From positions 1-39,620 of the forward strand of contig JAKASR010000030.1 of NCBI GenBank assembly GCA_021818955.1: a stretch of DNA of 39,620 bases, given 5' to 3'. A program made the translations under genes and the position numbers. Below the pieces are notes generated by a model. It saw only the letters and a list, made by a program, of their open reading frames with translations. It was not told the DNA's origin and searched no databases. Every line of letters starts with the position of its first letter. Positions within the stretch are counted from its first letter, which is position 1. This document shows positions 32,879-39,620 of the stretch, in pieces. Origin of the DNA: Acidobacteriota bacterium. GTDB taxonomy: Bacteria > Acidobacteriota > Terriglobia > Terriglobales > SCQP01.

Positions 32879-35800
32879 TTAGAAAATGTACTTGATTTCC
32901 AATTCCATGATGCGGTGTCCGCTCTTTGAACTCAACATGCCCGGATTCAGATTTTTAACCGTTGTCATTCGGGAATTGTAATTTCTGAACGGAATCTGCG
33001 TATCCAGGCCGGAAGTGACCCAGTTGGCATGGTTGATGAAGTTGAAGCCTTCAATCCGAACCTGGAGTTTTTGCGATTCGCTTTTGCCGATCCCGAAATT
33101 CTTAAAGATGCCCAGGTCATTGTTCATGAACGAGGGGGTATGAATGTAGGGGATCTGATAGTCGCCGTTATTGCCAAAACTCGGCGACTTAAAGCAAGAC
33201 GGGTCGTAATACTGTTGCGGCTTCAGGTTCGCGGTCGGGTCGCAGACTACGAACATATGCACGGTGGAATCCGGCGTGCCGTTGATGTAGCTGGAGTTGA
33301 AGTTCGGCCCGGAGTTTGTCCCCGCAATTCCGCCGCCTTCAGAGACCATGCCCGGAATAAAGGGGGCGCCGCTCTGGAAGGTGCTGATGCCGCTGAACTC
33401 CCAGCCATTGAAAACGCCATCGGCGAGGAAATTATCACCCATGTATTTCCGGCCGATATCCGGCAGCAGGAAGTAATAATCCACGGAGAGCGTCTGGGTG
33501 CGATCCCAGGGCTCCGGCCCGTAGCTGCGGCCGCGTTGGTTGAACGGATCCACAATGCTGGTCAAGCCGCCATCGACAGGCTCGCCGATGCCCAGCACTT
33601 TGCCGAAGGTATAGGAAATCGCATACCCCAGCCGCGAAGTAGTGCGGTTCACGGTTACCTGCAGCGAGTTGTAGTTGGACGAGAGGGCGTGACCAGTGGT
33701 GCCAATATTCGCATAATTGACGTAAGGCCGATAGTTCTGGTCCACGATACTACCCGAGCCGCCCGGGCATCCTCCGGAGCCGGTAACGCCGCTGGAGCAA
33801 TCCTGCAGCCAAGCGGCCGATTCCGCGCCCCAGGGAACAGTATTGAAGTTATAACCGCCGTTTCCGCCCAGCGTCTGGTGGCTGGATTCGTTGCCGACGT
33901 AGGACACTTCCAATACGGTCTGGAAGGGAATCTTCTTCGACAGCGTGAAGCTCCAGTTATAAGTCACCGGGACGTGATTGTCGCCGAATTGCAATACATT
34001 CAGATTGCTAACCCCGGCGCCGGAAACGTTGGCCGGATTTTCCAGTTGGGCGAAGGTGTAGCCGCCTTGAATCGTCGAAGAGGACATGTACGGCGGATTG
34101 CCGATGGCGCCGAAGAATACGTTGCCTTGATCGCGGAAGAAGTAGGCGCCAAAGCCGCCGCGCAGGATGGTGGAGGCATGACCGGTCAGGTCGTAAGCAA
34201 AGCCAAAGTGCGGGCCCACGCTAAAAGCCGGGGTGGTAAAGCCGGATTTGGGCACGTTATGGGTCAGCGCATAGCTTTCCACGCCCGAATAGCTGGACAA
34301 ACTGGCCGAGCCGCCACCAAAGTTGTTATAGCCGCCGCCGCCGCCCTGATTGCAGCCGTAAAGTCCCGGATGGAAGCAGGTGGGGCCTTGATAGTCGGCA
34401 GGCACGAAATCGGCGATCCGGCCGTGCTTATCAAACATCCAGCCCATGTGATAGAGCCGCACGCCATAGCTGAGGGTCAGCCGCGACGAGGTTTTCCACG
34501 AATCCTGGATGTAGCCGTCAAACTCGTTGTCGGCCATGTTGCCGGTTAACTGCGTACTGGCTTGCGAATACCAGCCGACGTCGCCCAGCAGCAGGTTGGA
34601 ATAGGCATTACCGGTATTGGTGGTGCCGTTCCAAATGCCCCAGGGGGTGGTGCTGACTTCACCGCGCGGATCGCCAGTGGGTTGATCGTTGGTATCGTGT
34701 TCGTAGTACACGCCCATCTTCAGCAGATGGCTGCCCACCACCCAGGAAAGGTCGTCGCGCACATCGTTCAGCCACTTGTTGGCGAACGTCGCCGGGATGG
34801 TGCTGCCGCAGGCGTTGCACAGGGTCGCCTCGCCGCCTCCCCAGTCGGTAATCATCGGCATGTAATCGGTGCTGTTGTTACCGTACAGGCCGTGATAGGG
34901 AAAGCCGAGCGCGCTGCGGCTGTCTAAGTTAGAATTTTGCTCGCCGTTGGGCAGGTCGAGACGGCTAAGGCCATACTGCAATTCGTTGGTCAGCGTCGGG
35001 CTGAGCACGTTGATTAATGTGCCGGTGTACTGGATTGAGTGGTCGTTGGCGAACTCATTGCCCGGGAACGGCACGTCCGAACCGCCCCACCACAGGCCAT
35101 AGGGCATGAGCTGGTGCTCGCGGTCGTAGTCGAGCGTGACGTACAGCTTGGTGTTTTCGGTGAAGTCGTAATCCACGCGCCCGCGCAGGGTGTGATGGTT
35201 ATCCTGCGCGAGCGGGTCGACGATGTAATCGTACCCTTGATTCACCGCCGGATTTAATGTTCCCGTCGGATACATCTTCATGAAGGCCATGCCGCCGGGA
35301 TCGAACGAGGCGGAATTCAACACGCCCGGCCCGCTGCAATAACTGGCCAGGTTGCCTTTACTATCCGGCTGGCAGGGGACCGTGTTGATGTCATACCAGG
35401 GCAGGCCTTTAACGTCATTGAAGTTGCCCAATTTTTCCGCCGCCGTAGGCACATAGGCGCGGTGCACGCCATCGTCCTGCTGCTGCCTCATGTATTCGTA
35501 GCCGACAAAAAAGAACATCTTGTTGCGGTGCTTGTTGAATCCCGTGCCGGGAATCAGTACCGGGCCGCCGATGTTGAAGCCGGGGTAATAGTAATTCGCC
35601 AGCGGGCGGGCCGTGTGGGTGAAATTGGCTTCCCAATCATTGGCATTGAGCTGGTGCAGGCGGGTGGAGTAATAGGCTTCGCCATGGAAATCGCGCGTGC
35701 CGGCTTTGGTCGTGGTCGAGATCACCACCGGGCCTTTGGCATTTTCCGCGGAAAAGTTCGCCGTCTGGACTGTGACCTGCGAAATCATATCCACGTCGGG

Positions 35801-36478
35801 CGGCGCAACGTTGCTGCAGTTGCAGCCCGGATCGATGTTGTCGGCGCCGTCGAAAGTGATCGAGACTTGGTCGGAACGCGAACCGTTCACATTGAATGCG
35901 CCCACGCCCTGGTTGTAGCCGGCCACCTCGGCGTTATAGCCGTTGTCCACCACGCCGGGCAAAATCTTCAGCAATTCCACGGCACCGCGGCCCTCAATCA
36001 CGGTATTCGCGATCTGCTGCGAGGTGATGACTTCCTTTTTAGCGCCGGAGTTCAGCGGAACCGCGTAGTAGGCCGTGCCCTTGACGTTGATGGATTGCGT
36101 CACCGAGCCGGGCTGCAGCTTCAGGTTGGGGATTTCGACGTTGCCGAAGGAGTTAATGGCGATGTTGGTCTGATGCAGAGTGCTAAACCCTGTCTTCGAC
36201 ACCGTCACCGCATACCGGCCCTGCGGCACACCGACGAAAGTGAAAAAACCGGAACCGTTCGTTGTCGCCTGGCGCACTTCGCCGCTGGCTTCGTTGACCA
36301 GAATCACCTTGGCTTGCGGCACTACCCCGCCGGAAACATCATGGACGGTGCCGTTGACCGTAGCCAGGCCACCCTGCGCGCTCAACCGCCGGCTCAACAG
36401 CAGGAGCCCCACAGTCAGAGCGACTAAGGCAACGAAGATGACGCGGAAGAAACGCTGTTGAAAGAGTTGCTGCGACAT
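32879..36478 (-). CDS. Oar-like TonB-dependent receptor family outer-membrane protein
   Basis: 1199 residues from the ATG at 36478, preceded by AAGGGG at good spacing; a GTG two codons upstream is less likely. Signal peptide at about 12-36 (VIFVALVALTVGLLLLSRRLSAQ). Then a carboxypeptidase-regulatory-like domain (VNGTVHDVSGGVVPQAKVIL), a plug-like region (VIEGRGAVELLKILPGVVDN, FDGADNIDPGCNC, VVISTTTKAGTRDFHGEAY) and a long barrel with many Tyr/Asn/Gly strands, ending in a terminal aromatic residue (MELEIKYIF). The C-terminal aromatic is the expected BAM recognition signal. Paralogue of the receptor at 2502-5840. Substrate unknown; its context with exported TPR and VWFA-related genes suggests surface handling of large molecules. 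Its own promoter and terminator are visible. Confidence 0.9.
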   Translation of the reverse strand: MSQQLFQQRFFRVIFVALVALTVGLLLLSRRLSAQGGLATVNGTVHDVSGGVVPQAKVILVNEASGEVRQATTNGSGFFTFVGVPQGRYAVTVSKTGFSTLHQTNIAINSFGNVEIPNLKLQPGSVTQSINVKGTAYYAVPLNSGAKKEVITSQQIANTVIEGRGAVELLKILPGVVDNGYNAEVAGYNQGVGAFNVNGSRSDQVSITFDGADNIDPGCNCSNVAPPDVDMISQVTVQTANFSAENAKGPVVISTTTKAGTRDFHGEAYYSTRLHQLNANDWEANFTHTARPLANYYYPGFNIGGPVLIPGTGFNKHRNKMFFFVGYEYMRQQQDDGVHRAYVPTAAEKLGNFNDVKGLPWYDINTVPCQPDSKGNLASYCSGPGVLNSASFDPGGMAFMKMYPTGTLNPAVNQGYDYIVDPLAQDNHHTLRGRVDYDFTENTKLYVTLDYDREHQLMPYGLWWGGSDVPFPGNEFANDHSIQYTGTLINVLSPTLTNELQYGLSRLDLPNGEQNSNLDSRSALGFPYHGLYGNNSTDYMPMITDWGGGEATLCNACGSTIPATFANKWLNDVRDDLSWVVGSHLLKMGVYYEHDTNDQPTGDPRGEVSTTPWGIWNGTTNTGNAYSNLLLGDVGWYSQASTQLTGNMADNEFDGYIQDSWKTSSRLTLSYGVRLYHMGWMFDKHGRIADFVPADYQGPTCFHPGLYGCNQGGGGGYNNFGGGSASLSSYSGVESYALTHNVPKSGFTTPAFSVGPHFGFAYDLTGHASTILRGGFGAYFFRDQGNVFFGAIGNPPYMSSSTIQGGYTFAQLENPANVSGAGVSNLNVLQFGDNHVPVTYNWSFTLSKKIPFQTVLEVSYVGNESSHQTLGGNGGYNFNTVPWGAESAAWLQDCSSGVTGSGGCPGGSGSIVDQNYRPYVNYANIGTTGHALSSNYNSLQVTVNRTTSRLGYAISYTFGKVLGIGEPVDGGLTSIVDPFNQRGRSYGPEPWDRTQTLSVDYYFLLPDIGRKYMGDNFLADGVFNGWEFSGISTFQSGAPFIPGMVSEGGGIAGTNSGPNFNSSYINGTPDSTVHMFVVCDPTANLKPQQYYDPSCFKSPSFGNNGDYQIPYIHTPSFMNNDLGIFKNFGIGKSESQKLQVRIEGFNFINHANWVTSGLDTQIPFRNYNSRMTTVKNLNPGMLSSKSGHRIMELEIKYIF

Positions 36479-36538
36479 CCACACACCCCTTTACGAGCCC
36501 AAAAAGTTGGACGCCCTGTATGAGTTGGCTCCTCTCTC

Positions 36539-36597
36539 AATAGCCTACTCATACTGGAATAGCCTAATCAGCATATACTAGGCAACTTGCTTGTCAA
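36539..36597 (-). promoter_or_regulatory. Promoter with 19-bp direct repeats for the second receptor gene
   Basis: On the minus strand, TTGACA (plus 36592-36597), 16 bp, TATGCT (36570-36575). Immediately downstream TAGGCTATT occurs twice with a 19-bp period (plus-strand AATAGCCTA at 36558-36566 and 36539-36547), each preceded by AGTAT a few bases earlier. The repeats overlap the expected transcription start and early leader, a position suited to repressor operators. Confidence 0.5.
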
Positions 36598-36865
36598 CAT
36601 AAAAAAATATGATCATATTCAATTTTCTTATCGCTTATATAAATAAAACCTAAAATATAGACACTGCGGGCGGCTTTACAGTCGAATGTTTTTCGTATTT
36701 GTTGGCGGCTTGAACCAATGGAAAACCCACTTAAGCACCCTGGAACATGAGGGTTGCAGCGCATTTGTTTGACGCTCGAACTAATAGGCGTCGGTTTGAG
36801 CCGATCCGCGGGCCGCGGTTCGGCCAAGCCTGGAATAAAATGACTAGCGAGCTGAGAGCCAAATT
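36598..36865. other. AT-rich divergent spacer before the cytochrome gene
   Basis: With the promoter segment this spacer is 387 bp. Its left part (36598-36660) is very AT-rich. No credible gene is found; the minus-strand frame across it has no ribosome binding site or protein-like composition. TTGACG at 36769-36774 might be a -35 for the cytochrome gene but lacks a good -10. A 9-codon frame (ATG 36840 to TGA 36867-36869) overlaps the cytochrome start and could couple translation. Confidence 0.35.
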
Positions 36866-38008
36866 TTGAAACGCCGTCTCATTCCGATTTGCTTGTTGTT
36901 GTGCGGCGGACTTTTGTGGCTATCCGCGATAGGGCAGCAGGACACGAAAGCCGTTTCCGCTACGGTCAGCGATTTCAGCCGCAACTGGTTGCCCAGCCGG
37001 GGCGCGCCGGCGGGGTTGCACTATGTCGGCGCGGCCGTGTGCGCCAGTTGTCATGTTTTTGAAGCCGCGGAGCTCAAGACGCCGATGGGCGAAGCTTCCT
37101 TATTACCCGCTCAAAACAAGGTCTTGAATCATCAACCGCGGCTGAGCGCGCGCAACGGCGCGGACATCTATCGATTGGCGCGGCTTTCGAACGGGGACGA
37201 GATTTATAGCGTCACGGCCGGCGGGCAAACCGCGCAGGCGACGTTGCAATGGGCTTTTGGGCTGGGCTACGCCGGGCAGACCTATTTATACCAAGCCCAA
37301 CACATCTGGCATGAAAGCCGGGTGAGCTATTTCAAGCAAATCCATGGGCTCGACACCACTATCGGTTATTCGCCGCGGCCGCCGCGCAACCTTCACGCGG
37401 CGCTGGGACGGCGCATGGGACAGGATGAGGCGCGGGCCTGTTTCGTCTGCCACACCACCGGGGCGGTGCGGACGGGACAATTTCTGCCGGCCCAAGCCAC
37501 GCCCGGGGTCACCTGCGAGCAGTGCCACGGTCCCGGCTCGGCGCATGTGGCGGCGATGCGGGCGCACCGTTACGCCCAGCCGCAGATATTCAATCCCGCC
37601 CAGCTCTCGCCGGGACGGCAAGCGGATTTTTGCGGCAACTGCCATCGCACCCTGATGATGGTGATGCAAATGGGGGTCAGCGGCATTCTGGACGTTCGTT
37701 TCCAACCCTATCGGCTGAGCTTAAGCAAGTGTTACAACCCGTCCGACGCCCGCATTACCTGCCTGGCCTGCCACGATCCGCACCATGCGCTGGTCAAAAA
37801 AATCTCCTGGTATGACGACAAATGCCTGGCCTGTCATATCCATCGCGGGCAGAAAACGAGCTGGCAGATGCCCGGCCAGGCTTGTCCGGTGGCGCAGCGG
37901 CGATGCGTGAGTTGCCACATGCCGAAGCTGGCGTTACCGGGCGCGCATCATCTTTTTTCCGATCATTACATCCGCATCGTCAAGCCAGGCGCGGCCTACC
38001 CGGATTAA
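36866..38008 (+). CDS. Seven-heme c-type cytochrome, exported
   Basis: 380 residues from a TTG at 36866; the encoded signal peptide KRRLIPICLLLCGGLLWLS begins right there and no ATG occurs until residue 74. Seven CXXCH heme motifs: 59-63, 192-196, 217-221, 256-260, 299-303, 320-324 and 347-351. A heme-free region of about 130 residues lies between the first and second motif. The closing block CVSCHMPK ... GAHHLFSDHYIRI is common in multiheme cytochromes related to cytochrome c554/c-prime types. It should be periplasmic and carry electrons; donor and acceptor are unknown. Divergent from the receptor gene. A hairpin terminator follows at 38093-38117. Confidence 0.9.
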   Translation: MKRRLIPICLLLCGGLLWLSAIGQQDTKAVSATVSDFSRNWLPSRGAPAGLHYVGAAVCASCHVFEAAELKTPMGEASLLPAQNKVLNHQPRLSARNGADIYRLARLSNGDEIYSVTAGGQTAQATLQWAFGLGYAGQTYLYQAQHIWHESRVSYFKQIHGLDTTIGYSPRPPRNLHAALGRRMGQDEARACFVCHTTGAVRTGQFLPAQATPGVTCEQCHGPGSAHVAAMRAHRYAQPQIFNPAQLSPGRQADFCGNCHRTLMMVMQMGVSGILDVRFQPYRLSLSKCYNPSDARITCLACHDPHHALVKKISWYDDKCLACHIHRGQKTSWQMPGQACPVAQRRCVSCHMPKLALPGAHHLFSDHYIRIVKPGAAYPD

Positions 38009-38092
38009 ACGCCCGGCGGAGTGGAATCTGCGGGCGAACGCGGGCGGCCTTTAATCTCCCCCTAAACCACCCTGGCTTCCGGCGCAACAGCC

Positions 38093-38117
38093 GGCGCTCC
38101 AGGCATCCTGGAGCGCC
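38093..38117 (+). terminator. Hairpin terminator after the cytochrome gene
   Basis: GGCGCTCCAGG (38093-38103) and CCTGGAGCGCC (38107-38117) form a perfect 11-bp stem with a CAT loop, followed by GCTTTCCTATT. It lies 85 bp past the stop codon and 42 bp before the next gene. Confidence 0.7.
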
Positions 38118-38158
38118 GCTTTCCTATTCCGAAGTAGCAGGCAGGCAGCCATAGACGC

Positions 38159-39289
38159 ATGCCGGAACGGATACTCATTACCGGAGGGGCCGGCTTCATC
38201 GGCTCCCATCTGGCCGATGCCCTGATCGAGCGCGGGCAACCGGTGCGGGTGCTCGACAGCCTGGTGGCGCAGGTGCATGCGGCGGCGGAAGGCGAAGCGC
38301 GGCCGCGGCATCTGCACCCGGAGGCGGAGTTCATGCACGGCGACGTGCGCGACCGGGCGCGGTTGGAGCGCGCGCTGGAAGGCGTGGACGCAGTGGTGCA
38401 CCTGGCGGCGGAGGTGGGCGTGGGGCAATCCATGTACGCGATTGAGCGCTACATGGCCGGCAACACCCTGGCGACGGCGGTGTTGCTGGAAGCGCTGGCG
38501 GCGCGCCGCCGCCAAATCCGCAAGCTGGTGGTGGCCTCTTCCATGTCTATCTATGGCGAAGGCGCCTATCGTTGCCCGGCCTGCGGCCCGCGTTATCCCC
38601 GCCTGCGTTCCAACGAGCAATTGCAGCGCCGGCAATGGGAACTGGCTTGCGCCGACTGCGGCGCGCGGCTGGAGCCGGCGCTGACCGCGGAAGACAAGCC
38701 GCTGTACCCGGCCTCGGTATATGCCATCGGCAAGCAGGACCAGGAACAGTTGGCGCTGGTGGCCGGCCAGGCTTACGGCATTCCGGCGGTGGCGCTCCGG
38801 TTATGGAATGTCTATGGGCCGCGGCAGGCGTTATCGAATCCCTACACCGGCGTGGCGGCGATCTTCTCCGCGCGCCTGCTGAACCGGCAGCCGCCGTTGC
38901 TGTTTGAAGATGGCGAGCAGCAGCGCGATTTTGTGCACGTCAGCGATGTGGTGGCGGCCTTCCTGCTGGCGCTCGACCGTTCCGGCGCGGATGGCTGCGC
39001 GCTCAACGTCGGCAGCGGCGCAGCCGTCAGCGTGCGCCGCCTGGCCGAAATGCTGGCCGCCGGCCTGGGTTGCGATATTGCGCCGCAGGCGTTCGGCCGC
39101 TTTCGCGCCGGCGATATCCGCCATTGCCTGGCCGATATCAGCCAGGCCCGCCAGCGCCTGGGCTACGCCCCCCGCCGCCGCTTAAGCGAAGGCATACCCC
39201 AACTGCTGGACTGGGTGCGCTGGCAAACCGCCGCCGATCGGCTAGAAGGCGCCGCCGCCGAGTTGGCCGCGCATGGGCTGATGGGATAA
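38159..39289 (+). CDS. Extended-SDR nucleotide-sugar epimerase with Zn-ribbon insert
   Basis: 376 residues. NAD-binding motif GGAGFIG at 9-15, catalytic Y188 and K192 (YAIGK) and the serine/threonine region VVASSMSIYGEG at 124-135 mark an extended SDR such as UDP-glucose 4-epimerase. The block VHLAAEVGVGQSMYAIERY and the S-S-M-S-I-Y-G-E-G sequence are like those of dTDP-L-rhamnose 4-epimerase-type enzymes, so a deoxyhexose substrate is a fair guess. Between the serine region and the YxxxK motif there is an insert with C139, C142 (CPAC) and C164, C167 (CADC) that looks like a zinc ribbon close to the active site. It probably serves surface polysaccharide synthesis. The ribosome binding site is weak. 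Confidence 0.85.
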   Translation: MPERILITGGAGFIGSHLADALIERGQPVRVLDSLVAQVHAAAEGEARPRHLHPEAEFMHGDVRDRARLERALEGVDAVVHLAAEVGVGQSMYAIERYMAGNTLATAVLLEALAARRRQIRKLVVASSMSIYGEGAYRCPACGPRYPRLRSNEQLQRRQWELACADCGARLEPALTAEDKPLYPASVYAIGKQDQEQLALVAGQAYGIPAVALRLWNVYGPRQALSNPYTGVAAIFSARLLNRQPPLLFEDGEQQRDFVHVSDVVAAFLLALDRSGADGCALNVGSGAAVSVRRLAEMLAAGLGCDIAPQAFGRFRAGDIRHCLADISQARQRLGYAPRRRLSEGIPQLLDWVRWQTAADRLEGAAAELAAHGLMG

Positions 39290-39310
39290 AACGCCCGGCA
39301 CCAAACAAAA

Positions 39311-39335
39311 GCGGCGGAACGAATCGTTCCGCCGC
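39311..39335 (-). terminator. Hairpin terminator between convergent genes
   Basis: GCGGCGGAACG (39311-39321) and CGTTCCGCCGC (39325-39335) form a perfect 11-bp stem. On the minus strand it is followed by TTTTGTTTGG, so it chiefly terminates the gene at the window's right end; it may act in both directions. Confidence 0.75.
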
Positions 39336-39363
39336 GGGAGGTTGTGAAGCTCGGTTAAAAGAT

Positions 39364-39620
39364 TCAGTACGACGGGCTGACAGTGCAACCAGTGCACTCA
39401 GTGGCCTTGTGCACGATAATGCCGGTCACCACGCCGGTCACGACCGAAGAAACCACCGCGATGGCAATCGCGCGTCCCTTCGATACCGTGCCTCCGCCCG
39501 TAGCGGCCGCCGAGGTCGTCTGCAGTTCCATCGCGCCGCCGGCGGGAACGGTGTAGTTCTTCGCCCCGCGGATGGAAACCGCGCCGCGCGTCGCGCGCAC
39601 CAGGATCATGCCCGGCATGC
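39364..39620 (-). CDS. C-terminal part of a small exported or membrane protein (cut by window edge)
   Basis: At least 84 residues; the 5' end probably lies beyond the window, although an ATG at 39618 is in frame. Visible parts: a short strand-rich segment (GAVSIRGAKNYTVPAGGAMEL), a Thr/Ala/Gly linker, and a Gly/Ala/Val-rich hydrophobic helix (IAIAVVSSVVTGVVTGIIVH) followed by E-C-T-G-C-T-V-S-P-S-Y. Acidobacterial hypotheticals often end in this manner with a glycine-zipper-like helix and 'V-S-P'. The C-x-x-C in the tail might form a disulphide. Function unknown. Confidence 0.6.
   Translation of the reverse strand, partial: MPGMILVRATRGAVSIRGAKNYTVPAGGAMELQTTSAAATGGGTVSKGRAIAIAVVSSVVTGVVTGIIVHKATECTGCTVSPSY

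Noticed and set aside
33029-34549. Plus-strand open frame of 506 codons within the second receptor gene
   Set aside because: Antisense shadow without domain structure or ribosome binding site.
36594-36827. 77-codon minus-strand frame in the receptor/cytochrome spacer
   Set aside because: No ribosome binding site, biased composition, and it overlaps the receptor promoter region.

Overview
The window looks like the chromosome of an Acidobacteriota member, probably from the Terriglobia/'Acidobacteriia' side. Evidence: GC-rich housekeeping genes; two very large outer-membrane proteins with an N-terminal carboxypeptidase-regulatory-like domain and a TonB-receptor-like barrel (Oar type); an 'acidobacterial VWFA-related' protein; a Kdo-activating enzyme (KdsB), hence a Gram-negative envelope; and a bacillithiol-type deacetylase. 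The placement is inferred from family composition, because the window contains no rRNA or other phylogenetic marker. No tRNA, rRNA, CRISPR array, transposase or phage gene was recognised.

Layout. 1-1 kb: an AT-rich orphan gene (237-965) behind a row of phased TGCCT repeats. 1.1-5.8 kb: an aldo/keto reductase and the first Oar-like receptor, both on the minus strand. 6-10.1 kb: tilS-ftsH, then convergent bshB1. 10.8-15.1 kb: a plus-strand housekeeping run (SDR reductase, coiled-coil Zn-ribbon protein, RNase HI-like, rsmI, rpsU, small Zn-ribbon protein). 15.2-17.2 kb: minus-strand dnaG with a small Zn-ribbon gene ahead of it. 17.3-20.5 kb: rpmB, then minus-strand ridA and rel/spoT. 20.7-25.2 kb: LOG-family protein, kdsB, msrB and a secreted GH3 beta-glucosidase. 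25.5-27.6 kb: a DUF6496-like basic protein and two small membrane-anchored proteins. 27.7-36.5 kb: a minus-strand Oar / TPR / TPR / VWFA-related cluster with a frameshifted TPR remnant at its end. 36.9-39.6 kb: a seven-heme cytochrome c, a nucleotide-sugar epimerase carrying a Zn-ribbon insert, and the 3' end of a small glycine/alanine-rich protein.

The most unusual feature is a composite intergenic repeat of up to about 320 bp, built from several palindromic modules. It recurs, whole or in fragments, at about a dozen intergenic places between 1.0 and 27.7 kb, always in the same orientation, and was not seen in the 28-39.6 kb cluster. Its leading module is a GC-rich hairpin followed by a T-rich tract and usually lies 1-45 bp after the stop codon of a plus-strand gene, so it may serve as a transcription terminator. 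Reverse-strand reading of the repeat produces recurrent spurious peptides.

Functionally, most of the window is core machinery: tRNA modification, membrane proteolysis, replication priming, ribosomal proteins and rRNA methylation, stringent response, oxidative repair and LPS precursor synthesis. Two accessory blocks handle polysaccharide or large-substrate use (GH3 and the Oar/TPR/VWFA cluster) and periplasmic electron transfer (the multiheme cytochrome). All coordinates and motifs were read by eye; no database search was possible.
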